Shown here one piece after another: positions 46,110-57,273 of a stretch of 64,000 bases of DNA. Position 1 is the first letter of the stretch. Every line of letters starts with the position of its first letter. The stretch comes from Capra hircus (lineage: Eukaryota > Chordata > Mammalia > Artiodactyla > Bovidae). A program made the position numbers and the translations under genes. Under the pieces are notes generated by a model, which saw only the letters and a program-made list of their open reading frames with translations, searched no databases and had not been told where the DNA came from. The DNA is taken from contig NC_030817.1 of assembly GCF_001704415.2 (NCBI RefSeq), positions 53,553,550-53,617,549 of the forward strand, given 5' to 3'.

Positions 46110-46262
46110 TGCTTTGGATAGTGTTTTTAATCCCCATTTGATGGATTAGGAAATTGAGGCTTAGAGATTCCCAAAATCACACAATAAATACACGGAAAAG
46201 CTAAGATTCACACCTGGGTCTTTCTGCCTCTAATGCCTGACGTCTTCCCAACATGCTACATC
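46110..46262 (-). mobile_element. MIR SINE, antisense
   Basis: ATCCCCATTTGATGGATTAG, AAATTGAGGCTTAGAGATTC and TTCACACCTGGGTCTTTCTG follow the reversed MIR order. Confidence 0.8.
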
Positions 46263-46351
46263 AGCTCCTAACTGCATCCTTCCTAACAAAGCATATTATC
46301 CTTGGGAAGAGAGAGAAACTTTTGGAGAAGAACTAGAAAAGAGTTTTGACT

Positions 46352-46480
46352 GGGGAGTAGGCACCTCACTCCATTGTTCTTGCCTGGAGAATCCCAGGGA
46401 TGAGGAAGCCTGGTGGGCTGCCATCTATGGGTCGCACAGAGTCGGACACGACTGAAGCGCCTTAGCAGCAGCAGCAGCAA
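46352..46480 (+). mobile_element. Bov-A2-type 3' half, sense
   Basis: CATTGTTCTTGCCTGGAGAA, CTGCCATCTATGGGTCGCAC, GACACGACTGAAGCGCCTTA and a tail of AGCAGCAGCAGC. One monomer only. Confidence 0.94.
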
Positions 46481-46756
46481 GCACAAGACAGAGGTCATTG
46501 TCACTACGTCCCCACCTTTTCATGGAAACATACAGAGATTTCTTCTTAAAATCTGTATGTTGGAACTTGGTAAAATTTAAGTCCCATTCTCCAAATGGTG
46601 CAACTTCACATCAGAGATGCACGAGACTAAAAAGCTGCTATCTTCAGAAGAGTCAAGTCTGAAGGGTGAGCAAGCCTAAAATCACATGAACACCCATGTT
46701 GCCCTGGAGAAGGTCTCAGTAAGGTTTACCCACATGGCAGCAAGAATGAGTCTTTC

Positions 46757-47672
46757 ACAGACATACAGATGGCCAACATACATGTGAAAAGATGCTCACT
46801 GTCATTAATTATAAGAGAAATGCAAAACAAAACTACAGTAAGTTTCTACCTCACACCAGTCAAGAGTGTTCATCATTAAGAAAAAACAAAATCTACAAAT
46901 AATAAATGCTAGAGAAGGTGTGAAGAAAAGGAAACCCTCCTACATTGTTGATAGGAAGGTAAATTGGTGCAGCTACTATGGAGAACAGTATGGAGGGTCT
47001 TCAAAAAAACTAACAACAGAGTTGCCATATGATCCAGCAATCCTATTCCTAAGCATATAACCAAACAAAACTACAATTTGAAAAGATCCATGCACCCCGA
47101 TGTTCCTAGCAGCACTATTCGCAATAGCCTAGACATAGAAACAGCCCAAATATTCATCAGCAGATGAATGGATAAAGAAGACGTGGTACATATATACAAT
47201 GGAATACTATTCAACCATAAAAAAGAACAAAATAATGTCACTTGCAGCCACATGGATGGACCTAGAGATTATCATACTAAGTGAAGTAAATCAGACAGAG
47301 AAAGACTAATACAAAGTGATATTACTTATATGTGGAATCTAAAACATGACACGGTTGAGCTTATTTACAAAACAGAAACAGAATCACAGACATGGAGAAG
47401 AGACCGGTGGTTGCCAAGAGGGAGGTGGGGTGAGGGAGGGATGTATTGGAAGTCTGGGACTAGCAGGTGCAAACTATTATATGAATGGATAAAGAAAAAG
47501 ATCCTACTGTATAGCAGGGGGAACTATATTCAGTATCCTGTGATAAACCATAAGGGAAAAGATATGAAAAAAATGTATATATATACAAGTGAATTACTGT
47601 ACTAACTATATAGCAAAAATTAACACACCATTGTAAATCATCTACACTTCAATAAATTAAAGTGGGAAAAAA
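46757..47672 (+). mobile_element. L1 3' end with ORF2 C-terminal remnant, sense, ~915 bp
   Basis: Starts GACATACAGATGGCCAACAT and runs through the ORF2 end (remnant residues such as TELPYDPAILFLSI and, with breaks, the following lysine/tryptophan-rich segment), then AACATGACACGG, CCTACTGTATAGCAGGG and CTACACTTCAATAAATTAAA. This is the longest L1 piece in the window. It is 5'-truncated, with stops and frameshifts. Confidence 0.96.
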
Positions 47673-48397
47673 GAAAAAAGAATCTTCCACAAGCATAGGG
47701 TTTCTGTTTAGGTATCTCTCACCTCATACATGCCTCACTATGTAATTAGCCACTTGGCTTACTCTGGAATTTAGAAAAAACTTCCTACCTGGGCTGAACA
47801 ACTCCCCCCTTTCCATTACTGAAGAATGTATTTTGGTAATACAACCTCTGAAACTCTTTTACAGTAGGACAGTGATGTGTACCCCTTACCTGGACTCCCT
47901 TCTCCCGTGATATCAATACCCTCAAGTACACGAGAAGGCTCCCACTCCAGGAGGCACCCTCCTCCCACCCTAATCTTTTTTAAGGCTACAACATGTCCAT
48001 AAAGTTGACTATCCCTTCCAGAATTTCCAACAGCCATTTTAGTCACCTAAATCCGAGAGAGATACATTTACAATCCACTTTAGGTTTCTGTGGGGAACCA
48101 TAAATATCAGGCTTGAGCCCTGAGGGCTAGAATTTCATGGGCCATTATGTGTGTCACCAGGTGGAGAGCTGTCAATAGCTGGATGTGAGCTGCGCAGAGA
48201 TAACCAGTTGACCAGGCTTAAGAAAGTGTAGCCCTGATCAGAGTTCCTGATCACCGTACCACTCACCGGTTCATCCCTCCCTCCTTGGAACTCAGGTCTC
48301 CTTCAGTCCTTAGGATTTGTCCTTTTTGTGAGACAGCAGGGTGCCTTTCTCTTACCTAGACTGAAAGGCTAGGTGACATACGGAAAAAAATAGGAAA
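47673..48397. other. Unique sequence, no gene seen
   Basis: No recognised element or exon. Confidence 0.5.
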
Positions 48398-48530
48398 CTG
48401 GCAGTGAGACAGAGCTGGATTTAAATCCCTGTTCTGTCATTTGTAGCCAGGAAATAATGCACAAGTTACTTAAGCCATCTTAGGCCCAGTTGTCCAATCA
48501 TAAAATTATTAAAGGCAATTGATGGTATAA
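48398..48530 (+). mobile_element. MIR SINE, sense
   Basis: GCTGGATTTAAATCCCTGTT, GCACAAGTTACTTAAGCCAT and the GTTGTCCAATCATAAAATTA segment follow the MIR core. Confidence 0.65.
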
Positions 48531-48541
48531 GAAATGCATGC

Positions 48542-48751
48542 TGCGGCTGTTTAGTTGCTCGGTCATACCCTACACTCTGCAGCCCCATGGGCTGTAGCCA
48601 GCCAGGCTCCTCTGCACATGGGACTTCCCAGGCAAGACTAATGGGGTGGGTTGTCACTTCCTTCTATAGGAGATCTTCCTGACCCTGGGATCGAACCAGA
48701 ATCTCCTGCATTGGAAGGTGGATTCTTTACGGCTGAGCCTCCAGAGAAGCC
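48542..48751 (-). mobile_element. Bov-tA SINE, antisense, full length
   Basis: GTTTAGTTGCTCGGTCATAC, CCATGGGCTGTAGCCAGCCA, GGGATCGAACCAGAATCTCC and GAGCCTCCAGAGAAGCC. Confidence 0.95.
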
Positions 48752-49944
48752 AAGGAAGGTATAGTTAGGGCCAATAGGGAAAGGTGGTAGGGAGATAGAT
48801 TACCTGGTTAGTAAACAAAAGAACCTGCTAAAATCCAGCTTGGCTCAAAAATAGAATGGGCTGCTGTGAAAAGAGATGAAGAAGTAAACATCATCACTTG
48901 CAGGCTTTGTGCTTAACCTGGATGCTGGGTGGAACATTCTAGGCAGATGTGGGAGCTGAGAGTGGCTACTGAGAATTTCCCTGCTAATCCTGAAATTCAA
49001 CAATTCTACAATTTGTATATGCATCTTTCCAGAAAAGCCAAGATAAATCCTCTCAAAATCCCCAGTGGAGAATCAAAGTAAAATGACATTTTTTTTTTTC
49101 TGCCTTTCATTTTCCTTCTAGAAAACTAATCCCTCCCACATTTTTTCCCCTCCACTCAGTTGGTAGAGAAGCACATTTCCATCGAGTGCACAGAACATAT
49201 TTAACCATTTTGAAACACTTAACTTTTAACACAAACCACATGGCCATACATTTTAATTACTTCCCACTATACAAATAGTTCCATTTTTAGAAGAGTCAAA
49301 ATTCTGCCTGCTGCCTCTTACTCTCTTTTTCTCTACTGTGTTTCTGTCTTGGACTAGGCCAGCAGTGTTCTCCTATCCTGCTCTCGCACTGTCTGGGCCC
49401 ATGGCACCTGCCAATAAAAGGATGACAGACTTGGACGCTCACGCAGGTTTCCAACAACAGAGTTCATTCTGTAATCCCCAGGGTTCAGCCAGCAAGCCCG
49501 ACCTGAGTGACACTGGATTTTTCACCTGAGATGTTACACTGTGGGCTTTCATTTCTACAGGTGATGAACCACTTTGAAAGTTAATTTTTTAGCTTGCTAG
49601 GAGAAATGACCTATGAGCCCACAGACAAATCCCACCAGATTGGGCAAAGACAAAACCCTTGTTTCAGTTCTTGAGTTTGCTTAGAAAACTGCCTGTCAGG
49701 TATAAGTCATAGAGACAGGGTCATCCTCTGGGAGAGTGTGGACCTGCGCTTGGGTGTGTGTATGAACATATCCAGGATAGGAAGTGAATCATAAGTGGAT
49801 CTTACAAATGGTGGCTAAAGGGAATGTCAAGGGCAGCCTTAAACTGGAGGAGGGCCACAAAAAATAAAGGATACCATGCAACAGGGGAAGAGAGGAGGAG
49901 TAAGCCAGCCTCCCTCTCATCACAAAATAATGGTTACACAATGA
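48752..49944. other. Unique sequence, no gene seen
   Basis: A T-run lies at 49089-49100. No recognised transposon or exon. Confidence 0.5.
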
Positions 49945-50130
49945 TCACACATTGATCAGCCAGGCACTGAGAAAGCAGGTGCTTGTACCCACACGATGTT
50001 ATTTATTTGACTAGGTGCTATCATCCCCATTTGACAGATGAAGCTCAGAAAGGTTACACAGCCTACCCACAGCCATACTCCCCAAGGTGGTGGTAGAGGT
50101 GGAAGGTGACCCCACGACAATGCCTCTGAG
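49945..50130 (-). mobile_element. MIR SINE, antisense
   Basis: CAGCCAGGCACTGAGAAAGC, TATCATCCCCATTTGACAGA and GAAGCTCAGAAAGGTTACAC follow the reversed MIR order. Confidence 0.75.
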
Positions 50131-50944
50131 GTTTCATGGCACTGTCCAGCTTTTCGGTGCAGAGTCTGACTGCATCTGCCTCTTGGGCTCTGGCTGAGCA
50201 CCTTGTTTTGTGTTTGCCGCTGACATGTTATTACTATTCCTTGCTATTTATGGCCAGATTCCTCCCCCTCCAAGTCAGTTCTCTTATTTCCTGATGTCAT
50301 AATTCATGCTTCAGATGCCCAAAGATATACTTTTTCACATTCAAACTTTGAAAGCTACAAAGTACTTTACTTTAGGGACAATTAAAATCCCAACGGGAGC
50401 ATCGATTCTGCCTGGAGGCCTCTACCTGTGCAGCCAACGCTGGAGATGCAGGCGTAGCTTTTCTTCCTCTGCCATGGATGCTGCCTCTGTGGATAGCTGG
50501 CGTTTAGAATGTCTATCATCTTAATCAAAGATGCCACGGAATAAAGACTCATTGACCAATGTTTCTCACTGGCTAAAGACGGAGCAATCTTCTTTCCTTC
50601 CTTTGCAAATCAAGAGTCCAATCTTATCATGTGGAAATATGGATAATGTGACAGTTAAGATTTATACTCTAAAGTATTTGATGGCACTGTTAACATTTGG
50701 TCTTCAAGGCAGAGTTTTGTAAGAGGAAGATTTATTTTAAAATGACACAATTTGAATTTAACAGACATATTTTCTCTACATTTTATTTTCCAAATGTATT
50801 CCACTGAAACTATAGGACTAAAGCATCAAAACAAACAGGCAGACAAGTAAGCAAACAAATGAAAAATGTACTCCGTTTCCCTTTGCTAGGCAACTAGAAC
50901 CTAAGATCTCTGAGGTTAGAAATGCTGTGTACTTTGTTGCATAA
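50131..50944. other. Unique sequence, no gene seen
   Basis: No recognised element. Short frames at 50306-50722 only. Confidence 0.5.
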
Positions 50945-51453
50945 GGCTGAAAAATGGCCCTCCCTCCCCGAGAGATGTCCACATCTTAATCCCCCAAACC
51001 TGTGATTGTGTTATTTTAGATGCAAATGGGACTTTGCACATGTGATTAAGTTAAGGATCTTGAGACAGGGCGATCGTTCTGGATTACCTTCGTGGGCCCA
51101 GTATAATCACAAGGTTCCTTCTAAGAGGCAGGTGAGAGGGTCAGAGATACAGAAGGCACAATGACCATGCAAGCAGAGCAACAGAGAGAAAGGCACTGGG
51201 GGATGCTCTTTTGCTGGTCTTGAAGATGGAGAAAGGGGTCATATGGCCTGGAATATAGGTGCTCTAAAGCTGGAAGGGTCAGGAAGCAGACTTCCCCTGG
51301 AGCCTCAAGAAGGAGCTAACCCTGCCGACAGCCTGATTTTGACCACTGAAATTGATTTCAGACCTTTGAATTCCAGAACTTTAATGAGTGTGTGTTAAGT
51401 GCCATGCTTGCGGGTTGTGGTGATACGCTATAGAAGCAATAGGAAACTAATAT
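50945..51453 (+). mobile_element. MLT1 (ERVL-MaLR) solo LTR, near complete
   Basis: AAGGCTGAAAAATGGCCCTC, GGACTTTGCACATGTGATTA, AAGTTAAGGATCTTGAGACA, GAGCTAACCCTGCCGACAGC, TTCCAGAACTTTAATGAGTG and a final AGGAAACTAATATA give the order of an MLT1 LTR in sense orientation. No internal retroviral sequence flanks it, so it is a solo LTR. Confidence 0.88.
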
Positions 51454-51845
51454 ACTTGGCTATCATTTATTGCATCTCATGTCTAGCATCAGGTCAGTTC
51501 AGTTGCTCAGTCGTGTCCGACTCTTTGCGACCCCATGAATCGCAGCACGCCAGGCCTCCCTGTCCATCACCAACTCCCGGAGTTCACTCAGACCTACATC
51601 CATCGAGTCAGTGATGCCATCCAGCCATCTCATCCTCTGCCGTCCCCTTCTCCTCCTGCCCCCAATCCCTCCCAGCATCAGAGTGTTTTCCAATGAGTCA
51701 ACTCTTCGCATGAGGTGGCCAAAGTACTGGAGTTTCAGCTTTAGCATCATTCCTTCCAAAGAAAGCCCAGGGCTGATCTCCTTCATAGTGCTTGGCATAT
51801 AATCTGGACTCATGAATGAATATTTACTGAATGAATTGAAAATAC
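51454..51845 (+). mobile_element. L2 LINE 3' tail, split by BovB
   Basis: ATTGCATCTCATGTCTAGCA on the left and TAGTGCTTGGCATATAATCT plus GAATATTTACTGAATGAATT on the right join into the L2 3' end when the BovB is removed. Confidence 0.65.
51491..51788 (-). mobile_element. BovB (RTE) LINE 3' end, antisense, frame intact
   Basis: The minus-strand frame encodes KEISPGLSLEGMMLKLKLQY, FGHLMRRVDSLENTLMLGG, RWLDGITDSMD and REAWRAAIHGVAKSRTRLSN without a stop or frameshift over ~295 bp, up to the natural BovB stop. 5'-truncated. No clear TSD. Confidence 0.96.
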
Positions 51846-51920
51846 AAGTGAAGGAAGTCATGAGAATGGGATGCTCAGTTCATGGCAACATTTTTTTGGT
51901 GTAAAAATTTCCCTATTTCT

Positions 51921-52047
51921 GGAGAGGACATATGTATACCTATGGCTGCTGATTCACATTGATATTTGGCTGAAAACAACAAAATTCTGTCAAGTAATTA
52001 TCCTTCAATTAAAAAATAATAAAAGAAAATAAACAAAAAGGGGACTT
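51921..52047 (+). mobile_element. L1 3' end, sense, short, with TSD
   Basis: TATGTATACCTATGGCTGCT, GATTCACATTGATATTTGGC and AAGTAATTATCCTTCAATTA, then an A-rich tail. TSD AAAAATTTCCCTATTTCT (51903-51920) and AAAAAATTCCCCTATTTCT (52048-52066). Confidence 0.93.
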
Positions 52048-52147
52048 AAAAAATTCCCCTATTTCTAAGGACGAGAAGAACAGCCCTTTAAGCTCAGTTG
52101 GGTGGATGGTTACCCAGTTATCTACGACAAGAGATCAGAGTTTAGGC

Positions 52148-52262
52148 AGTTTTGCATGGCAACCCACTCTAGTACTCTTGCCTGAAAAATCCCATGGACG
52201 GAGGAGCCTGGTAGGCTACAGTCCATGGGGTCACAACACGACTGAGCGACTTCACTTCACTT
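52148..52262 (+). mobile_element. Bov-A SINE monomer, sense
   Basis: GCAACCCACTCTAGTACTCT, CCATGGACGGAGGAGCCTGG, CAGTCCATGGGGTCACAACA and GACTGAGCGACTTCACTTCA. Confidence 0.94.
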
Positions 52263-52358
52263 CAGGGTTAGCAAGCTCTTTCCTGGGAGCAGGTCCAGGA
52301 GGCCATGGAGCATAATAAGCAGCCTTTAAAGGTCAATTGCTTTAAGAAAACCTACTTA

Positions 52359-52485
52359 GGACTTCCCTGGCTGTCTAGTGGTTAAGACTCGAAGCTTCCA
52401 ATGCAGGGCGTTGCAGGCTCGATCCTTGGTCAGGGAACTAAGATTCCACATGTTGTGTAGCATGGCCAAAAGAAAGAGAGAAAAG
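52359..52485 (+). mobile_element. CHR-type SINE, sense, short
   Basis: GGACTTCCCTGGCTGTCTAG, TGGTTAAGACTCGAAGCTTC, CGATCCTTGGTCAGGGAACT and GCATGGCCAAAAGAAAGAG. Confidence 0.92.
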
Positions 52486-53239
52486 TTTTCTTTCTCTCTT
52501 TAGTGCTTTGAAGGACTCAAAGCCCCAGGAAGACAGGGAGGAAGAAGAGGCAGTTTCTACACTGTATAATACAAATACAAGACCCTTGAAGAAAGTCTAG
52601 TACACAGTAGGCTCTCAGGAAGAAAATTATAGACTGAATGACATTTAGAGCCAGCGTATAAACGTGACCCTGAACCCCTGCCCAACCCCTTTCCCACAGC
52701 CTTCTACAGCAGACATCAATTTCCCACCATCTCTGCATGCTGTACTTGTTTGCATGTCATTGCCACCAGATTCTACCCATATAAACTAAAGAACAGCAAA
52801 GGAGGGCACCTTCTAACCTCAGACACACACACACACAGAAACCCCAACATGCCATGTGTACGTTGGCCACAGGGGCTGCAGACCATATTAATATACCCCA
52901 GCTTTTCTGGGACCCTCTCACTTGTTCAGTTTTTACAAGTCTTATAATCTAAAGAAAAATGAATTAAACCATTCTAGCTGATTGTAGAATAGTTACTCTA
53001 AGGAATTTAATACTTAATGATCATATTAGTGATTTGCAGTTACTTCTCATTCAGGATACTTTTAGATTTATCATAGAGGTAAAATCAATACTTTCCACCA
53101 AACTGGAGAATTCAGATGATTCACTTTTGAAATATGGGGACAGAAAAATAATAAATGATAAAGACTAAAAATAACTCCAATTCTTCCAGTTTAAGATCTG
53201 GCTGACTCTGAAGATGATAATTTAGGAAGGGAGACAGTC
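52486..53239. other. Unique sequence, no gene seen
   Basis: A short (AC)n lies near 52823-52838. No recognised exon. Confidence 0.5.
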
Positions 53240-53345
53240 CTGCTTCTTCACTTTGCAGATGAGGAAAACTGAGGCCCTGGGGGGCATTTCTCAGATCACC
53301 CTGGCCATGGGCCCAGGCCTTTAGAGTCCTGGATCCAATATGCAC
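53240..53345 (-). mobile_element. MIR SINE fragment, antisense
   Basis: CACTTTGCAGATGAGGAAAA followed by CTGAGGCCCTGGGGGGC, and then a CCAGGCCTTTAGAGTCCTGG segment, matches reversed MIR. Confidence 0.7.
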
Positions 53346-53404
53346 ATCTGTCTGCCTCACGTCAGTCGATGATGGGACAATGGGTTTGAAGCACATAAAA
53401 ATAA

Positions 53405-53470
53405 ACAGAGAGCAATCTCGCTTTCAAGGTGTTTATAGTTTAGCACGGGAGGTAACACATCTATATCTAA
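53405..53470 (-). mobile_element. L2 fragment, antisense (weak)
   Basis: TTTCAAGGTGTTTATAGTTT followed by AGCACGGGAGG resembles a reversed L2 segment. Short and diverged. Confidence 0.35.
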
Positions 53471-54814
53471 AGTTATGACAAAATAAACAGAGATAACCTC
53501 TATAAAAGTGGTATAGATTCAAAAGGACCCCTGAAAGTTTTTTCCCCCAGTTTCTTGTATAATAGTAATTAAACTTGTGAAATATTGAAATTCTTCCTTT
53601 ACTCATGATTCCTTGAAATCAAGTCTGTGGACTATAACTTAGTTAAGGATTTCACAACAGACCGTACTCGGGTATCTGATTTGAAAACGCAAACAACTGA
53701 GCCAGACCACACAACACACACTGGATGAGGTCTTCTGGTCAGGTATCTCCCATCTACCCAGGAAAGCCAAACCAAAGAAGGCACTGGGTCAAAAAGGAAG
53801 GAAGGGTAAAGGATAAATCCACTGACCACCACCCAAGGAGGCCAAAACAGTCTCTCCTCCTGAGTAGTCATGGCTGGTTTCAAAATAAAAATAACACACT
53901 CAAGCTGTGATAGAGGAACGCTCTTGGTTTGGAACCCAACTACAAAGTATTAGCAAAGAGAGATTATTACCCACTAGAGACTCTCTTGTAGGTATAATTA
54001 GAAGGAAAAAAAAGGCCTCCGAACAGTGGGATTTATGAGACATATGGGTCACATGGCCACAGCACTAGTTGCTTGCAAAATTGGCTATGTGGGTTGGCAC
54101 ATGGTACCGTGAATATTAGAAACCACAAATCTCCAGAGTTTCCTGAACAAAGGAAAAGGCCTTGTCTACGGATTGCCAGCTTGGAGGTCAGCTCATGAAA
54201 AAGCCCCTGGGTGAGCTCCAGCGCTACCTGTGCATTTTCTACTTTTCATTCTCTCCCCTCCCCCACTTCCTCCTCCTCACCTTCCCCTCCTTCTCCTCTC
54301 ATTTTGGAAGCGGACATCTCAGTGGGTCCTACTGTAATTAATGATGCTTCTGCCAACCCCTCCAGAGGAAAGAGGCCCTCTCCATGACAACGACCAGCGA
54401 GGGATCTACAAGCAGCTCTGGATAATGGGACAGACCACATTTCCATGAGGAAAACAAAGGGAAGCTGATTTTTTTTTTTTTTTTTGGCCCCTGAAAGACT
54501 AGAGGAGTTACTCCTCTATCAGATTATGTTGCATTCAAAGGCCTGAAAAAGGAACAAACCTTCCTCTATCTGCAAGCCAGTTCTTGAGATGCTGAGCTAG
54601 AGGAGGGACCCTTTAGAAACTTCTTGGGAGCCTGTCATGGAAACCAAGCACTCCCATGTTTTCATTTGTCCAAAGACAGACTCTTCTACAGGATCGTTAT
54701 CTTGAGTTCTAAAAAGTGAAGTAGATTTTTTTAGTGGGCATAATTTGAGGGGGAAAAAGGAAAAGTTGAAATGAATTTTTCAAATCCTCAGGATGAAGTA
54801 TCCCAGGGACAAGA
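53471..54814. other. Unique sequence, no gene seen
   Basis: Pyrimidine tract (CTCC-rich) at 54250-54300 and T17 at 54469-54485. No exon recognised. Confidence 0.5.
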
Positions 54815-55030
54815 CAAACAGCCATGTTTGTGCACTGAACGCTCATCCACCTCTGCCTGGAATGTTCTGCTTTCTCTTCACCTTCCTTCATGCTCTGAAA
54901 TGTTACTTCGCTACATTTTCATCCCAAGTGATTTCCAGGAGGCCCCAGTTTTGAGGCGGGGGAGAATCCTATGTCATCTGTTTTCTTTGCAGCACTTGTC
55001 TCCAAAACACTTAGATTTGTGTACTTTTCT
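54815..55030 (+). mobile_element. L2 LINE fragment, sense
   Basis: CCACCTCTGCCTGGAATGTT followed by CTGCTTTCTCTTCACCTTC and CATGCTCTGAAATGTTACTT matches the L2 segment upstream of its 3' end. Confidence 0.55.
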
Positions 55031-55056
55031 GTCTCCGCACCCTTGCCTCCTCCTCC

Positions 55057-55085
<29 letters not shown>
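55057..55085. repeat. A29 homopolymer
   Basis: Twenty-nine A in a row. The sequence upstream is not a recognised young SINE or L1, so the source of the poly(A) is unclear. Confidence 0.95.
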
Positions 55086-55088
<3 letters not shown>

Positions 55089-55864
55089 AGTGGCGGTAGT
55101 AATAAAGATCCAGTATTTTCTTTCTCTGTCTCCAGTATTTTCTACACATTAGGAGGTCAGTAACAGCAGGACAATTCTTGAATGAAAACACAAACCCTGT
55201 GGCTGGTCTCTCTATAGGCAATACTAACATCTATCTATATTTCTATTTTCCCATCTATTTATATAATTATGTTTTTAGGAATTAGAAGGTTGCTCTTTTT
55301 AAAACTCTTGAAAATATTGGGTAAACATTATTTTATACATGCCACTCTGATCTACTTTATCCCAATGAGCTGCACTTATATACAATGCAAAGAAGAGGAA
55401 ATTTAGCAGGGAAGTTTGCGCTGAAAAGAATTTGGCCACAAATGCTAAACAGGATCCATTTTTCCAGTCAGAGAAAAACATCCCTATTTCAATTGTGATA
55501 TTTGGAATTTCAGCTTAAATTACAAAAGGCCTTGAGAGAGGCCCTGTACCAGAGGCTGAGGATGCTGTGCAACCACTAGGCTAAGTGTATCTTCCTGTCA
55601 GCCTAGATTGTTGTTTGAGTATATTGACCTGTTCCTGACGGAAAGTCTATGAAAAGCCAGAGGAGGAAGAACAGAATTAAACATTCTCTCTTCTGGGACT
55701 TATCATACAACTTGAAAATGGTGCTCAATAAAAGAAAAGATAATTTGGGGCCACACTATGCAGAATGAGCATCTGGCACATAGTCACTGGTCTGGATTTA
55801 GAACACTGCTTTGATCCCCAGAGAACAGATTGTTAATGAGTATTTTTAAGGACAAGACTGAGGT
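55086..55864. other. Unique sequence, no gene seen
   Basis: No recognised element or exon. Confidence 0.5.
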
Positions 55865-56000
55865 AGCATGATAAGAGTTGAAAAGAGTACTGGTTTCCAA
55901 GGGTTCCAGTCTTGCTTCCACTTCTGTAAAAGCAACTGGAACTGACTTTGAACAAGACATTTTCTAACTCCCTGAGAAACTGTCCACACCTCAAATACAG
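55865..56000 (+). mobile_element. MIR SINE, sense, diverged
   Basis: GGGTTCCAGTCTTGCTTCCA, CTTTGAACAAGACATTTTCT and AACTCCCTGAGAAACTGTCC parallel the MIR core. Confidence 0.55.
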
Positions 56001-56105
56001 GAGGGGAGATCAACAAATAAACACTCTGATCCATTCAATTCTCAAACCTGGGCCTTTATGACCATTGAAAAGGTTTATAAACAGAGCAACTAACACTCAT
56101 ATCTT

Positions 56106-56330
56106 TTTCTTTTTAAAACTGTTTGTTTTGGGGTATAGCTGATCGACAACGTTGTGATAGTCTCAGGTGCACAGCGCAGGGACTCAGCCACACATGTACG
56201 TGTGTCCATTCTCCCCCAACTCCCCTCCCATCCAGGCTGCCACATAACATTGAGCAGGGTTCCCTGTGCTATAAAACAGAACCTTGTTGGTTATCCATTT
56301 TAAATAGAGCAGTATAACACGTGTATCTTT
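56106..56330 (-). mobile_element. L1 3' end, antisense
   Basis: TTTTGGGGTATAGCTGATCG, TCTCAGGTGCACAGCGCAGG, AGGCTGCCACATAACATTGA, GGGTTCCCTGTGCTATAAAA and CCTTGTTGGTTATCCATTTT. Confidence 0.93.
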
Positions 56331-56569
56331 TCCCTACCTAGAGTGAAGGTGAGGGAGCCTTAAGATAAAAGGCCATTTTTCTTATAGGCATGATAACAAT
56401 TTTTACAGCAATGCATGGATTTTTAAGAGATTCTTATCAACTTTCTGAATTTGACAAGCTCATCAGTGTCACTTCTTTCTCCTTAATTTTCCAAGGTGAT
56501 CAAATCTCCAATGTACAAATCATCTTCTTATAAGTCCCAGACAAGAAGGTGAAAAAAAAGTAATCTATT

Positions 56570-57000
56570 AAAACATTTCCAGTTTATTAAAAAATGGAAT
56601 AGTTTAATACATCTTCATGTACTCCTCCTCTCCTCCCTGGTAAACATTTGGTCACTCTGATTTCTTCTATCCCCAGTTTACTTTTTTTCTGGAGCAATTG
56701 AAAGTAAATCTTAGATATCTTCTCATTTTACCCATAAAATCTTTAGTATTCATCTCTGATAGAGATTAAAGAAAAACAAAACCAACCAAACAAAAAAAAC
56801 TCTGCCAGGCCATTATTTTACCTGACAATATTATTTAAAAAATCTTTTAACATCATCTAAACTACCAGTTCATATTCAAACTTCATCAACCATCTAAAAA
56901 AAACTACGTTTCTGTTTTAGCTTGAATCAGCATGCAAACAAAGGCAGAAGTGAAACTGATTGTACCCAACTCACAATCCTTTGTCTTTCAACTATTTCTT
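56570..57000 (-). mobile_element. Old L1M-type 3' region, antisense
   Basis: TTGAAAGTAAATCTTAGATA, CCATTATTTTACCTGACAAT, TTCATATTCAAACTTCATCA and TTGAATCAGCATGCAAACAA follow the order of the same L1M 3' class seen at 20491-21530, but in a more upstream part. Confidence 0.55.
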
Positions 57001-57273
57001 CTTTTAAGCACTTACATGACTTAGGCACAGTGTATCTGGTCACAGATAACGTGAAGGCCGCTTTCATTGCTACTAAACATTTCATTATTTGAAATGCCCT
57101 GTTCTATGAATCAGATACAAATGTAGTTAAAGACTCACTACTGGAAAGATATCAAGTAATTCTCACAGCTTTCTCTAATGCATAAACAATTTGGGCAACT
57201 TTGACTGCATGCTTTAAAGATATTTTGTTAAATTTTATAATATTTGCAGGAGGAATCCGTTTGACAAACCCTG

